Source: CAYONP01 sp964405335 (lineage in GTDB: Bacteria; Armatimonadota; UBA10988). Taken from it: a DNA stretch of 64,000 bases. The translations under genes and the position numbers were made by a program. A model generated the notes under the pieces. The model saw nothing but the letters and a program-made list of their open reading frames with translations, was not told where the DNA came from and ran no database searches. Shown piece by piece: positions 6,596 to 14,370 of this stretch (position 1 is its first letter; each line of letters opens with the position of its first letter). The DNA is taken from the NCBI GenBank assembly GCA_964405335.1, contig CAYONP010000010.1, positions 1 through 64,000 on the forward strand, in the 5' to 3' direction.

Positions 6596-8671
6596 ATGTA
6601 CCCCATGCTCCTCGCCGCCGGCATCTCCGCCGCGCCCATCACCACCGGCGACCTGCTCCGCGAGATGACCGACCTGCGCCACCTCGGCGCCATGCCCGCG
6701 CCGCACTACCGCACCATCCAGCTCTACTCGTACGACCGGCGAAGTGTGGCGCCCTATCGCGACGGCTGGTATACCAACCACGACGGCTTCGGCGGCGAGC
6801 CGATCCCCGGCGTGCTGGCCGTGCTCGACGAGCCGGGCGAGGACCGCGTCGGACGCTACCTGCTGGCCGACATCCAGGCGCCGGGCGCTCTGGTCCGGCT
6901 GCAGACCGCGGCCATCAACGGCTCGATCAAGCTCTGGCTCGACGACGCCGAGATTCCGCTCTACGACGGCCCGGCGCACCGCTTCTTCCAAGACCTCTAC
7001 AGCCACCTGGCGATGCAGCAGGGACTGCTCGAGCGCGAGCTGACCGACGGCTTCCGCCAGAACATGGCCGGCTACTTCCCTATCCCGTTCGCGCGTCGCT
7101 GCCGGATCGAGTGGACCGGCCGGGTCGACCAGGTCCACTTCTACGCCGTCCAGGCCCGCGTCTATGAGCCGGGCACCGCGGTCCAGACCTTCTCGGTCGA
7201 CGACCTGCGCACCTATGCCGCCGAGATTGAGACCGCGCTGGCGGTGCTGCACGACGGCCGGCGGTGGCAACCACCGACCGCCGGCGACGAGACGGCCGTC
7301 GCCGCCGAGGTGGCGCCCGGCGGCAGCAGCGAGCTGTGGCGGCGCGAGACGGGCGGCTGCATCCAGACACTGACCCTGAAGGTGACTGCCGCCGACCGCT
7401 TTCGAGCGTTGCGGCAGGTCATTCTCAAGGGCTACTTCGACGGCTCGCAGCAGCCGCAGATCGAAGCGCCGATCGGCGACTTCTTCGGCTCCGGGCCGGG
7501 GCTCAACCCCTACGATTCAGTCCCCTTCGTGGTCGAGCCGGACGGCACGATGAGCTGCCGCTTCCCCATGCCGTTCGCCGCCGCCGCGCGGTTCGAGGCG
7601 GTCAACCTTGGCGCGCAGCCGGTGACCATCGACGGCACGGTCAATGTGCGTGAGCAGGCCTGGGACGAGGGGCGCTCGCTGCACTACCATGCCCGCTGGT
7701 CGATCGACCACGACATCGTGGCCGGCGGCGGCGCCGAGGTGTTCGACCTGCCGATCCTCGCCGCGCGCGGCCGCGGGGTCTATGTCGGCACGGCGGTGAT
7801 GCTGCTCAACCCCAGCGGCGTGCCCACTTCGGGCGGCAACTGGTGGGGCGAGGGCGACGAGAAGTTCTGGGTCGACGACGACACCTTCCCGAGCATCTTC
7901 GGCGGCGGCAGCGAAGACTACTTCAACTACTCGTGGAGCCGACCCGAGCTGTGGTGGACCGGCTACAGCGGCCAGACCTTGAACACCGGGCCGGCCAACC
8001 GGGGCTTCGTCTCGAACTGCCGGTGGCACATCCTCGATCCCATCCCCTTCCGCACGGGGATCGACTTCTGCCTCGAGCTGTGGCACCACTCGCACACGCC
8101 GGGCTTCAGTTACGGTCGCCTGGCGCTGTTCTACGCCGCGCCCGAGTTGCGCGACTACCGGATGCCCGTCAGTCGGCTCGACGTGACGCTCGGCCTCGAG
8201 CTGCCGACCGACTACGAACCGGTCGCCGCGGGCCAAGCGCAGGGGGCGGTCTTCTTCCAGGGCGAGGAGATGCTGGACGGCGCCCCGCGCGGTGTGTCGA
8301 TCGCCGACGGACGCGAGTTCGCCCGCGGCCGGGCGCTGCGCTGGAGCCCGCAGGTCGAGGGCGAGAGCATCGAGCTGAGCTTCGAGCTGGCCGCCGCCGG
8401 GCGCTACCAGCTCGTCCCGGTGTACGTCCAGACACCGCGCGGCGGGCGGGTCGAGGCGACGGTCGATGCGGTGCCGCTGGGCCCGGTCTGCGACCTGTTC
8501 ACTCCGCACCACACCCGGCTCGACAACTACTGGCTGCGCGGGCCCGAGGGCGACCTGATCGAGCTGACCGCCGGCCGCCACACCCTGCGGCTGACCTGCC
8601 GCGGCAAGCGCGACGAGAGCGCGGGGATGGAGGTCGGGCTCGATTTCGTCTGGCTGCGGCCAGGGCGGTAG
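6596..8671 (+). CDS. GH172 / DUF2961 family secreted glycoside hydrolase
   Basis: Protein of 691 residues. DUF2961 is now glycoside hydrolase family 172, whose characterised members act on alpha-fructofuranoside dianhydrides and alpha-D-arabinofuranosides. The diagnostic core is WWGEGDEKFWVDDDTFPS followed by GGGSEDYFNYSW: the first Glu of GEGDE (about residue 418) and the Glu of SEDYF lie 21 residues apart, as expected for the catalytic pair. HSHTPGFSYGRLALFY is also typical. The C-terminal 150 residues form a beta domain resembling a carbohydrate-binding jelly roll. The start has GGAG ten bases upstream and gives a short hydrophobic N-terminus. Monocistronic; it points towards the repeats at 8702-8959. 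Confidence 0.87.
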   Translation: MYPMLLAAGISAAPITTGDLLREMTDLRHLGAMPAPHYRTIQLYSYDRRSVAPYRDGWYTNHDGFGGEPIPGVLAVLDEPGEDRVGRYLLADIQAPGALVRLQTAAINGSIKLWLDDAEIPLYDGPAHRFFQDLYSHLAMQQGLLERELTDGFRQNMAGYFPIPFARRCRIEWTGRVDQVHFYAVQARVYEPGTAVQTFSVDDLRTYAAEIETALAVLHDGRRWQPPTAGDETAVAAEVAPGGSSELWRRETGGCIQTLTLKVTAADRFRALRQVILKGYFDGSQQPQIEAPIGDFFGSGPGLNPYDSVPFVVEPDGTMSCRFPMPFAAAARFEAVNLGAQPVTIDGTVNVREQAWDEGRSLHYHARWSIDHDIVAGGGAEVFDLPILAARGRGVYVGTAVMLLNPSGVPTSGGNWWGEGDEKFWVDDDTFPSIFGGGSEDYFNYSWSRPELWWTGYSGQTLNTGPANRGFVSNCRWHILDPIPFRTGIDFCLELWHHSHTPGFSYGRLALFYAAPELRDYRMPVSRLDVTLGLELPTDYEPVAAGQAQGAVFFQGEEMLDGAPRGVSIADGREFARGRALRWSPQVEGESIELSFELAAAGRYQLVPVYVQTPRGGRVEATVDAVPLGPVCDLFTPHHTRLDNYWLRGPEGDLIELTAGRHTLRLTCRGKRDESAGMEVGLDFVWLRPGR

Positions 8672-8701
8672 CGCCGGGCGCCCCCGAACCGCGCGACGTC
8701 A

Positions 8702-8959
8702 GCCGTAGGGGCGCATGGCAATGCGCCCGGCCAATCCCCGTCGCCGAGCCGAAGGAGGCAGCACCACACCAGCCGTAGGGGCGCATCGCCATGCGCCCGG
8801 CCAACCCCGGCGCCGGGCCGATCGGCGCATTGCCATGCGCCGCTACAGGCATCGCACCTCGCAGCCGTACCGGCCGTAGGGGCGCATCGCCATGCGCCCG
8901 GCCAACCCCGGCGCCGGGCCGATCGGCGCATCGCGGCGCGCCGTTACAGGTATCGCACC
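8702..8959. repeat. Intergenic palindromic repeats with a 101-bp period
   Basis: This 376-base gene-free stretch holds three copies of CCGTAGGGGCGCAT plus a hairpin of the type GGGCGCAT/ATGCGCCC, starting near 8703, 8773 and 8874. Copies two and three are identical for 59 bases (8772-8830 and 8873-8931) and similar beyond, giving a 101-base tandem unit; copy one is partial. The same GTAGGGGC head recurs at 22316 and around 56060-56215. Confidence 0.85.
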
Positions 8960-8985
8960 ACGGCGCCCATCCGACCGACAAGCAA

Positions 8986-9039
8986 ATGGGCCGTGCCGCA
9001 GGGCCGCCGCGAGGCGGTATATGGGCGGTCACGGCCCAT
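8986..9039. terminator. Possible bidirectional terminator between convergent genes
   Basis: ATGGGCCGTG (8986-8995) pairs with CACGGCCCAT (9030-9039), and an inner hairpin lies at about 9003-9018. It is just before the stop codon of the minus-strand oxidoreductase subunit at 9048. No T-run is seen, so termination is inferred from structure and position only. Confidence 0.45.
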
Positions 9040-9047
9040 CGCCCATT

Positions 9048-10691
9048 CTACCGCAACCCGGCCAGTTCCTGCAACTTGTGCCAGTTGGCCAGTCGATCGG
9101 CCTGGGCGGCGAGAAGCTCCTCGGTCGGGTTGCCGTTGCGGTCGAAGTGCTTGCCGAACCGGCCCTCGCTGCGGGCGAAGGTGAGGAAGTCGACCGTCTC
9201 ACCCGTCTTGCGGATGGTGTACCAGTCGTCGTTCATCGCGGGATTGCCCTTGAGGTCCATCCGCTCGGCGATGGTGTCGCCGCGGCGGGGATCGTAGACC
9301 ATCAGCGGGAAGGCGCGCGAGTCGACCGCCAGCTTGGCCTGCGCGCCGGCCATGTGGTCGCCGACCATGTGCTCGGGCTGGCAGGTGGTGTAGATGCTGA
9401 TCAGCGCCGGGCCGTCGAACTCGTTGGCCTCCATGATGCAGCGGTAGAAGTGGTTGATGTGCGCCGCGGTGGTCTGCGCGACGTAGACGTTCGGGTGCAT
9501 CATCGCCAGCAGCGTGATCTCTTTGCGCCGCTCGGTCTTGCCGCGGTGCTCCGTGCCGTGTTGGCTCATCTTGGTGTTCTGGCCCATGTAGCTGCCGGTG
9601 CTGGCCTGCCCGCCGGTGTTCGAGTAGACCTGCGTGTCGAGCACCAGGTACTTGATCTCAAGCCCGCTGGCCAGCGCGCGGCTGAGGCTCTGGAAACCGA
9701 TGTCGAGCATCGCCCCGTCGCCGCCGATGACCCACAGCTTCTTGTCTTCCCAGCCCAACTGGTTCCAGCGCTGGCGCACGCCCATCGCGTCGGCCGGGGC
9801 GTTCTCGAACAGCGAGTTGGTCCACGGCACGTCCCACGGGTTGTAGGGATAGGTCGAGGCGTAGACCGTCGAGCAGCCGGTGGCGTTGACGATGCCGACG
9901 TTCCCACGCCCGACCTGGAAGCAGGTCGCGCTGAGGAACATGCGCAGCGCCGAAGCCTCGCCGCAGCCGGCGCACGAGCCGGCGCCGCCGACATAGCGCA
10001 GCGTGTCGCGGCGGAGCATGATGTCGGCCAGGGCGCGCTCGTTGATGTAGGTCTCGGGCGTCTCGAGCCCGCTGAAGAACGAAAAGGCGGCCTGGTACTC
10101 CGGCACCGTCTCGTCCTGCTTGGGGATCATGCGCAGCGCGTGGTAGTCCAGCTCGTCACAGACCTGGACACACTCGGCGCAGCCCTTGCACTTGGTTGGG
10201 TCGATGAAGATGCCGAACAGCGCCGGCTCCTCGCCCTTCTTCTCGTAGACGTCCCAGTACTTCTTGGTCCGCGCGAACTGCTGTCGCAGATACTCGCGCT
10301 GCGCGGCGTCGGTCACCTTGGCCAGCTCCGATTCGAGCGTCGCCTCGGTGATCGCCACGCCCAGGATGGCCGTGTCGGGACACTCGGTCACGCAGGTCAT
10401 GCAGCCGGTGCACTTCGCCTGCTCATACTCGGGGATCTCGGTGGCGATGTAGCTGAAGTCGCGGTGCACGCCGGTGCCGGCGGGCACCCAGCTCCGGGCG
10501 GTGGCCAGATCGGCCAGCAGCACCACATCGGCCGAGCCGTGGCTGTAGGCGGGGAGGATCTCCTCCTCGAACTGCCGCGTCAGCGCGTCGAGGTCGAGGT
10601 TGAGGATCTGCTCCTCGGTGTAGCTCAGGTGCCGGCCGTCGGCGTGGCCGTTGGTGGTCGGTTCGGCGGGGTGGATGGTTGCGTCAGCCAT
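9048..10691 (-). CDS. Pyruvate:ferredoxin (2-oxoacid) oxidoreductase, ferredoxin + beta subunit
   Basis: Second half of a 2-oxoacid:ferredoxin oxidoreductase, 547 residues, cytosolic. Residues 94-104 (C-x2-C-x2-C-x3-C) and 168-178 (the same spacing) are two [4Fe-4S] ferredoxin-type clusters of the delta part. The beta part follows: GSCAGCGE (about 238-245) carries cysteines of the proximal cluster, GDGAMLDIG (about 324-332) is the thiamine-diphosphate Mg site, and DTQVYSNTGGQ (about 352-362) completes it. These are hallmarks of pyruvate:ferredoxin/flavodoxin oxidoreductase, oxidising pyruvate to acetyl-CoA and CO2 with reduction of ferredoxin. GAGGAG precedes the start. The alpha/gamma gene ends nine bases upstream, so the single chain of classical PFOR is split into two coupled genes. 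Confidence 0.93.
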   Translation of the reverse strand: MADATIHPAEPTTNGHADGRHLSYTEEQILNLDLDALTRQFEEEILPAYSHGSADVVLLADLATARSWVPAGTGVHRDFSYIATEIPEYEQAKCTGCMTCVTECPDTAILGVAITEATLESELAKVTDAAQREYLRQQFARTKKYWDVYEKKGEEPALFGIFIDPTKCKGCAECVQVCDELDYHALRMIPKQDETVPEYQAAFSFFSGLETPETYINERALADIMLRRDTLRYVGGAGSCAGCGEASALRMFLSATCFQVGRGNVGIVNATGCSTVYASTYPYNPWDVPWTNSLFENAPADAMGVRQRWNQLGWEDKKLWVIGGDGAMLDIGFQSLSRALASGLEIKYLVLDTQVYSNTGGQASTGSYMGQNTKMSQHGTEHRGKTERRKEITLLAMMHPNVYVAQTTAAHINHFYRCIMEANEFDGPALISIYTTCQPEHMVGDHMAGAQAKLAVDSRAFPLMVYDPRRGDTIAERMDLKGNPAMNDDWYTIRKTGETVDFLTFARSEGRFGKHFDRNGNPTEELLAAQADRLANWHKLQELAGLR

Positions 10692-10700
10692 GACAACTCC

Positions 10701-12674
10701 TCAGTCGGCCGCCGCGACGGCAGCCAGGGCGCCGACGCCCTCGATGACCTCGCGCGGCACTTCAAACACCTCTTCGTAGCCGCGCCGCACGCAGGTCAGG
10801 TTGTCCTGCACCACCTGCTCGCCACGCTTGCCGAAGTACTTGCGGAGCGTCTCCTCGACCGCGTCGAGAAGCTGCTCGTAGCTGGTCCCGCGGGTGGCCA
10901 GGAACGGCGCCACGCGGAGGAAGATGCCGAGCAGCGCGATGCCCTGCATGCGGACGATCAAGTCCTCGCTGCGCGACACCTCGGCGGCGATCTTCGCTGT
11001 GTCGCAGGCCCAGACGCGAATGCCGCGCCGCGCAATCTCGTCGCGCGCGGCGGCGGGAATGCCCCGCCACACCCGCTCGGGGTCGGTGTGATAGGTCTGG
11101 ACGAAGATCTGCCCGCCGTCGCGCAGGCCGGCCAGCGGGTTGTCGTGGCTGAACGCGTTGACGTCGTTGATCGGCACAAACTCGACGTGGTTCATCTCCA
11201 TGTGCGTCCGGATCGGCTCCGGTGCGATGGTCAGGTAGAACGTCGTCGGCAGACCCTTCTTCTCCGAGCCGTACTTCGGATAGGCCTGGACGTACATCCC
11301 CGGCAGGTCGCCGACGATGGTCGCAATCACCTTGTTGGTGGTGATCGAGCCGAACCCGCCGACGCTGTGGCCGCGCATCGAGAACGAGCCGGCCGGCCGC
11401 ACGTCGGGGTCGATCGGCGCGTCAATCGCCGTGGGATGTCGGATCCCAAGGGTGAAGAAGCGCCGCGAGCCGTCGTCCTCGGCCAGGTGATCGAACACCG
11501 CCAGCAGGTTGCTCGGCCGCACGTCGCGCGAGCCGAGACCGGCGCAGCCCGAGTAGATCGTCGGCACGCGGTCGATCCGCGGAAAGCCCGGCGCGCCGGT
11601 CACCGCGTCGGCAAAGGCGGCCTTTAGCCCGGCGGTCAGCGGGTTGCTCGGCGACAGCGGCTCGTCGGCGCGCTCGAGCACCGCGACGGCCTTGCAGCCG
11701 GCCAGCGCCGCGACCAGCTCGGGTCCGGGGAACGGGCGGAACGAAGTGACGTGGACCACGCCGACCCGGCGACCGGTCTCTTCGCGGTACCAACGGGCCA
11801 CCTCGGCGGCATGCTCGGCCATGCTGCCCAGGGCCACCACGGCATACTCGGCGTCGTCGATCGCATCGCAGTCGATCAGGCCGTAGTGCCGGCCGGTCAG
11901 CTCCTCATACTCGGCCATGGCGGCCAGCAGCTTGGGCTTGACCAGGTCGTAGTACCAGCGCTGGGCGATTTTGCCCTTCATGTAGCTGTCCTGGTTCTGG
12001 ACCACGCCGGTCATCATCGGCCGGCTCGGGTCCATCCAGTTCGACAGCTTGTTCTCGGGCCGGCCGACGAACTGGCGCATCAGCTCCAGCTCGGGCAGCC
12101 GCACGTTCTCGACCGTGTGGGTGATCAGGAAGCCGTCGAGCACGTGCATGAACGGCGTCTGGCAATCCTCGGCGGCGCGGCGGCAGATCAGCGCCAGGTC
12201 GGCCGCCTCCTGCGCGTTGCGGCCGAAACAGATGCCCCAGCCGGTGTCGGCCACGCCGTAGACGTCGTCATGCCCGCAGTGGACGTTGAGCGAATGCGAG
12301 GTCAGCGCCCGCGCGCCGATGTGGAAGACCACCGGCAGGCGCTTGCCCGAAATGGTGTACAAGACCTCCTTCATCAAGATCAGGCCCTGGCCGCTGGTGA
12401 AGGTGGTCACCCGCCCGCCGGCGAGGGCGAAGCCCTCGCAGGCCGAGGCGGCGCTGTGCTCGGACTCGGGCTCGATGAACTGAAGCGTGTCGCCCCACAG
12501 GTTGGTCCGGCCGTTGGCATAGGCCTCTTCGAAGCCGTGGGCCATGGTGGTCGACGAGGTGATGGGATAGGCGCAGGCGCCCTGGGAGATGTTGGTCTCG
12601 ACCCAGGCGACGCACCCGGCGCCGTCCGAGGTGGTCGGCAGCCCCGGGAAGGGTACGGCTGTGGTTGACATCAT
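10701..12674 (-). CDS. Pyruvate:ferredoxin (2-oxoacid) oxidoreductase, alpha + gamma subunit
   Basis: First half of the enzyme, 657 residues. The N-terminal pyrimidine-binding domain contains CAYPITSSTTMAHGFEEAYANG and the SEHSAASACEGFALAGGRV signature; ALGSMAEHAAEVARWYREE and VTSFRPFPGPEL belong to domain II (transketolase C-like). The last 200 residues (SMRGHSVGGFGSITTNKVIA) are the gamma domain. Together with the downstream ferredoxin/beta gene they make a complete pyruvate:ferredoxin oxidoreductase, implying anaerobic or microaerobic pyruvate oxidation. Two ATGs are adjacent at the start; GGAGG lies 11 bases before the first. It is divergent from a GT39 gene across about 90 bases. Use of another 2-oxoacid cannot be excluded from sequence alone. 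Confidence 0.93.
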   Translation of the reverse strand: MMSTTAVPFPGLPTTSDGAGCVAWVETNISQGACAYPITSSTTMAHGFEEAYANGRTNLWGDTLQFIEPESEHSAASACEGFALAGGRVTTFTSGQGLILMKEVLYTISGKRLPVVFHIGARALTSHSLNVHCGHDDVYGVADTGWGICFGRNAQEAADLALICRRAAEDCQTPFMHVLDGFLITHTVENVRLPELELMRQFVGRPENKLSNWMDPSRPMMTGVVQNQDSYMKGKIAQRWYYDLVKPKLLAAMAEYEELTGRHYGLIDCDAIDDAEYAVVALGSMAEHAAEVARWYREETGRRVGVVHVTSFRPFPGPELVAALAGCKAVAVLERADEPLSPSNPLTAGLKAAFADAVTGAPGFPRIDRVPTIYSGCAGLGSRDVRPSNLLAVFDHLAEDDGSRRFFTLGIRHPTAIDAPIDPDVRPAGSFSMRGHSVGGFGSITTNKVIATIVGDLPGMYVQAYPKYGSEKKGLPTTFYLTIAPEPIRTHMEMNHVEFVPINDVNAFSHDNPLAGLRDGGQIFVQTYHTDPERVWRGIPAAARDEIARRGIRVWACDTAKIAAEVSRSEDLIVRMQGIALLGIFLRVAPFLATRGTSYEQLLDAVEETLRKYFGKRGEQVVQDNLTCVRRGYEEVFEVPREVIEGVGALAAVAAAD

Positions 12675-12765
12675 CGCTGCGTTCGCCTCCGGTTGCGGGC
12701 AGGCACTGCGCGACCCGTGGGTCGACGGCTTCGGCCCACGTTCATTATGATGCGCGATTCGAGAA

Positions 12766-14370
12766 GTGACGGCGCCCGAACAGGGGTCAGGAGACCTTTT
12801 CGTCCGGGCGTTGCCTTGCCAGGCAGGAGTGGCTAGAATCCAGTCCGGCGGTCCTCATCCGGTGGCACGACTCGACGCGGCGCGACGGTGGTTCTGGATC
12901 CTGACGCTGAGCCACCTGGTGGTCTATGTCGTCGTCGCCATGTTGACCCAGCCCAACGCGCCGCTCGACACCATCGAGATGCAGCACTGGGGCCGCAACC
13001 CGGCCTGGGGCTACTACAAGCATCCACCGCTGCCCGGATGGCTGGCTGAGGTGGGGCACCGGCTCGGTGGCGACTCCGGTTGGCTGATCCACCTCTTCGG
13101 CCAGCTCCTCATGGTCGCCTGTTTCTGGTCGGTCTGGCGACTGGCCGGCGAGGTCCTGCCGCCCAGCCGCGCGCTGCTCTCGGTGCTGATGCTCGAGGCG
13201 ATCCACTACTACAACTACACCAGCCTCGAGTTCAACAACAACCTCTGCCTGGTCGGCTTCGCCGCGCTGGGCACTGTGGCGCTGTTCCAGGCGCTGCGGG
13301 GTGGCGGCAAACTCATCTGGCTCGCCGCCGGAGCCGCCTGGGGGCTGGCCTGCCTGTCCAAGTACGCCGCCGGGTTTGCCCTGCTCCCGCTCCTGCTGTG
13401 GACGTTCTACGACCGCGAGGTGCGCGGCGTCTGGCGCACGCCTGGGCCATACCTGGCGCTGGCCGCCTGCCTGCTGATCTTAGGCCCGCACCTGGCCTGG
13501 GCCGCGCGGCACGACTGGATCACCATCGAGTATGCCCTCGACCGCTCGGCCGATGATAGCTCGCCGTGGGATCACCTGGTCAACCCGCTGCGCTTTCTGC
13601 TCGACCAGCTCTGGGCGACGATGTTCATGCTGCTGACCATCGTGCCGCTACTCCTGCCGCGGCGCCGCGAGCCGTCGGTCGCCCAGCGCTTCTTGGTCGT
13701 CGCCGGGCTGGGGCCGCTGCTCACCGTGCTGCTGGTCGCGGCGGCCACCGGCGCGCGGCTCCGCAGCATGTGGGGCATGCCGCTGTTCACCTTCGCCGCG
13801 CCGGCGCTGCTCGTCTGGTTCGCGCCGAGGCCGGGCTGGTGGCGTGTCCGCCGCGCCCTGCGGGTCGGCCTGATCTGGGCCGCCGGCTGGCTCATCGCCG
13901 TGGTCGGGCGCAATGTCGTCGGCCCGTACGTCGATCATACGCCGGCCCGGGTGCACTTCCCCGGCCCCGCGCTGGCCGCGCGCGCCGAGGCGCTCTGGGC
14001 CGAGCACGCCGACGGGCCGCTGCCGATTGCCGCCGGCGACTGGTGGCCGGCGGGCAACATCGGCTTCTATGCCGCCGCGCGGCCGGAGGTCTATACCGAC
14101 ACCGACCCGCGCAAGGCGCCCTGGTGCAGCGACGACGAACTCAACCGCCGCGGCGGCGTGCTGGTCTGGGAGCCGTCACCGGACAACCCCGCCCCACCAC
14201 CCGACTGGCCAAGCCGCTTCCCGCGCCTGACCGCCGTGCAACGGATCGAGCTACCGCCGCAGACCGGCGCGGCGGTGCCGCCGGCGCGGATCGGCCTGGC
14301 GCTGGTGCCGCCGGGGCTGGCCGAACGTGTTCAGGGCACCGGGAACGGGATGGCGCCGACCGGGCCGTAG
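12766..14370 (+). CDS. GT39-type membrane glycosyltransferase (ArnT/PMT-like)
   Basis: Polytopic membrane protein of up to 534 residues. DTIEMQHWGRNPAWGYYKHPPLPGWL is the family signature of lipid-phosphosugar-dependent transferases such as ArnT and protein O-mannosyltransferases: a short periplasmic loop with Asp/Glu, then YY-x-HPP. About ten hydrophobic helices follow, and the soluble C-terminal part (SMWGMPLF onwards) is periplasmic. It would transfer a sugar from a polyprenyl-phosphate donor to lipid or protein. Start is uncertain: GTG at 12766 has only a weak ribosome site, and GTG at 12862 would begin at VARLDAARRWFW just before the first helix. The last 40 bases overlap the end of the convergent caspase-like lipoprotein gene. 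Confidence 0.8.
   Translation: MTAPEQGSGDLFVRALPCQAGVARIQSGGPHPVARLDAARRWFWILTLSHLVVYVVVAMLTQPNAPLDTIEMQHWGRNPAWGYYKHPPLPGWLAEVGHRLGGDSGWLIHLFGQLLMVACFWSVWRLAGEVLPPSRALLSVLMLEAIHYYNYTSLEFNNNLCLVGFAALGTVALFQALRGGGKLIWLAAGAAWGLACLSKYAAGFALLPLLLWTFYDREVRGVWRTPGPYLALAACLLILGPHLAWAARHDWITIEYALDRSADDSSPWDHLVNPLRFLLDQLWATMFMLLTIVPLLLPRRREPSVAQRFLVVAGLGPLLTVLLVAAATGARLRSMWGMPLFTFAAPALLVWFAPRPGWWRVRRALRVGLIWAAGWLIAVVGRNVVGPYVDHTPARVHFPGPALAARAEALWAEHADGPLPIAAGDWWPAGNIGFYAAARPEVYTDTDPRKAPWCSDDELNRRGGVLVWEPSPDNPAPPPDWPSRFPRLTAVQRIELPPQTGAAVPPARIGLALVPPGLAERVQGTGNGMAPTGP

Noticed and set aside
8772..8959. Possible CRISPR array
   Set aside because: Only two full units of 101 bp with no spacer variation, palindromic throughout, and no cas genes.
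8892..11627. Very long plus-strand open frame opposite the oxidoreductase genes
   Set aside because: It is the antisense shadow of two unmistakable genes; in DNA of this G+C content stop codons are rare, and the translation is Val/Gly/Arg/His-rich without domains.
12675..12765. Sigma-70 promoter for the oxidoreductase operon (CATAAT on the minus strand near 12750)
   Set aside because: The -10-like word has no acceptable -35 at the right spacing, so it is not listed as a feature.
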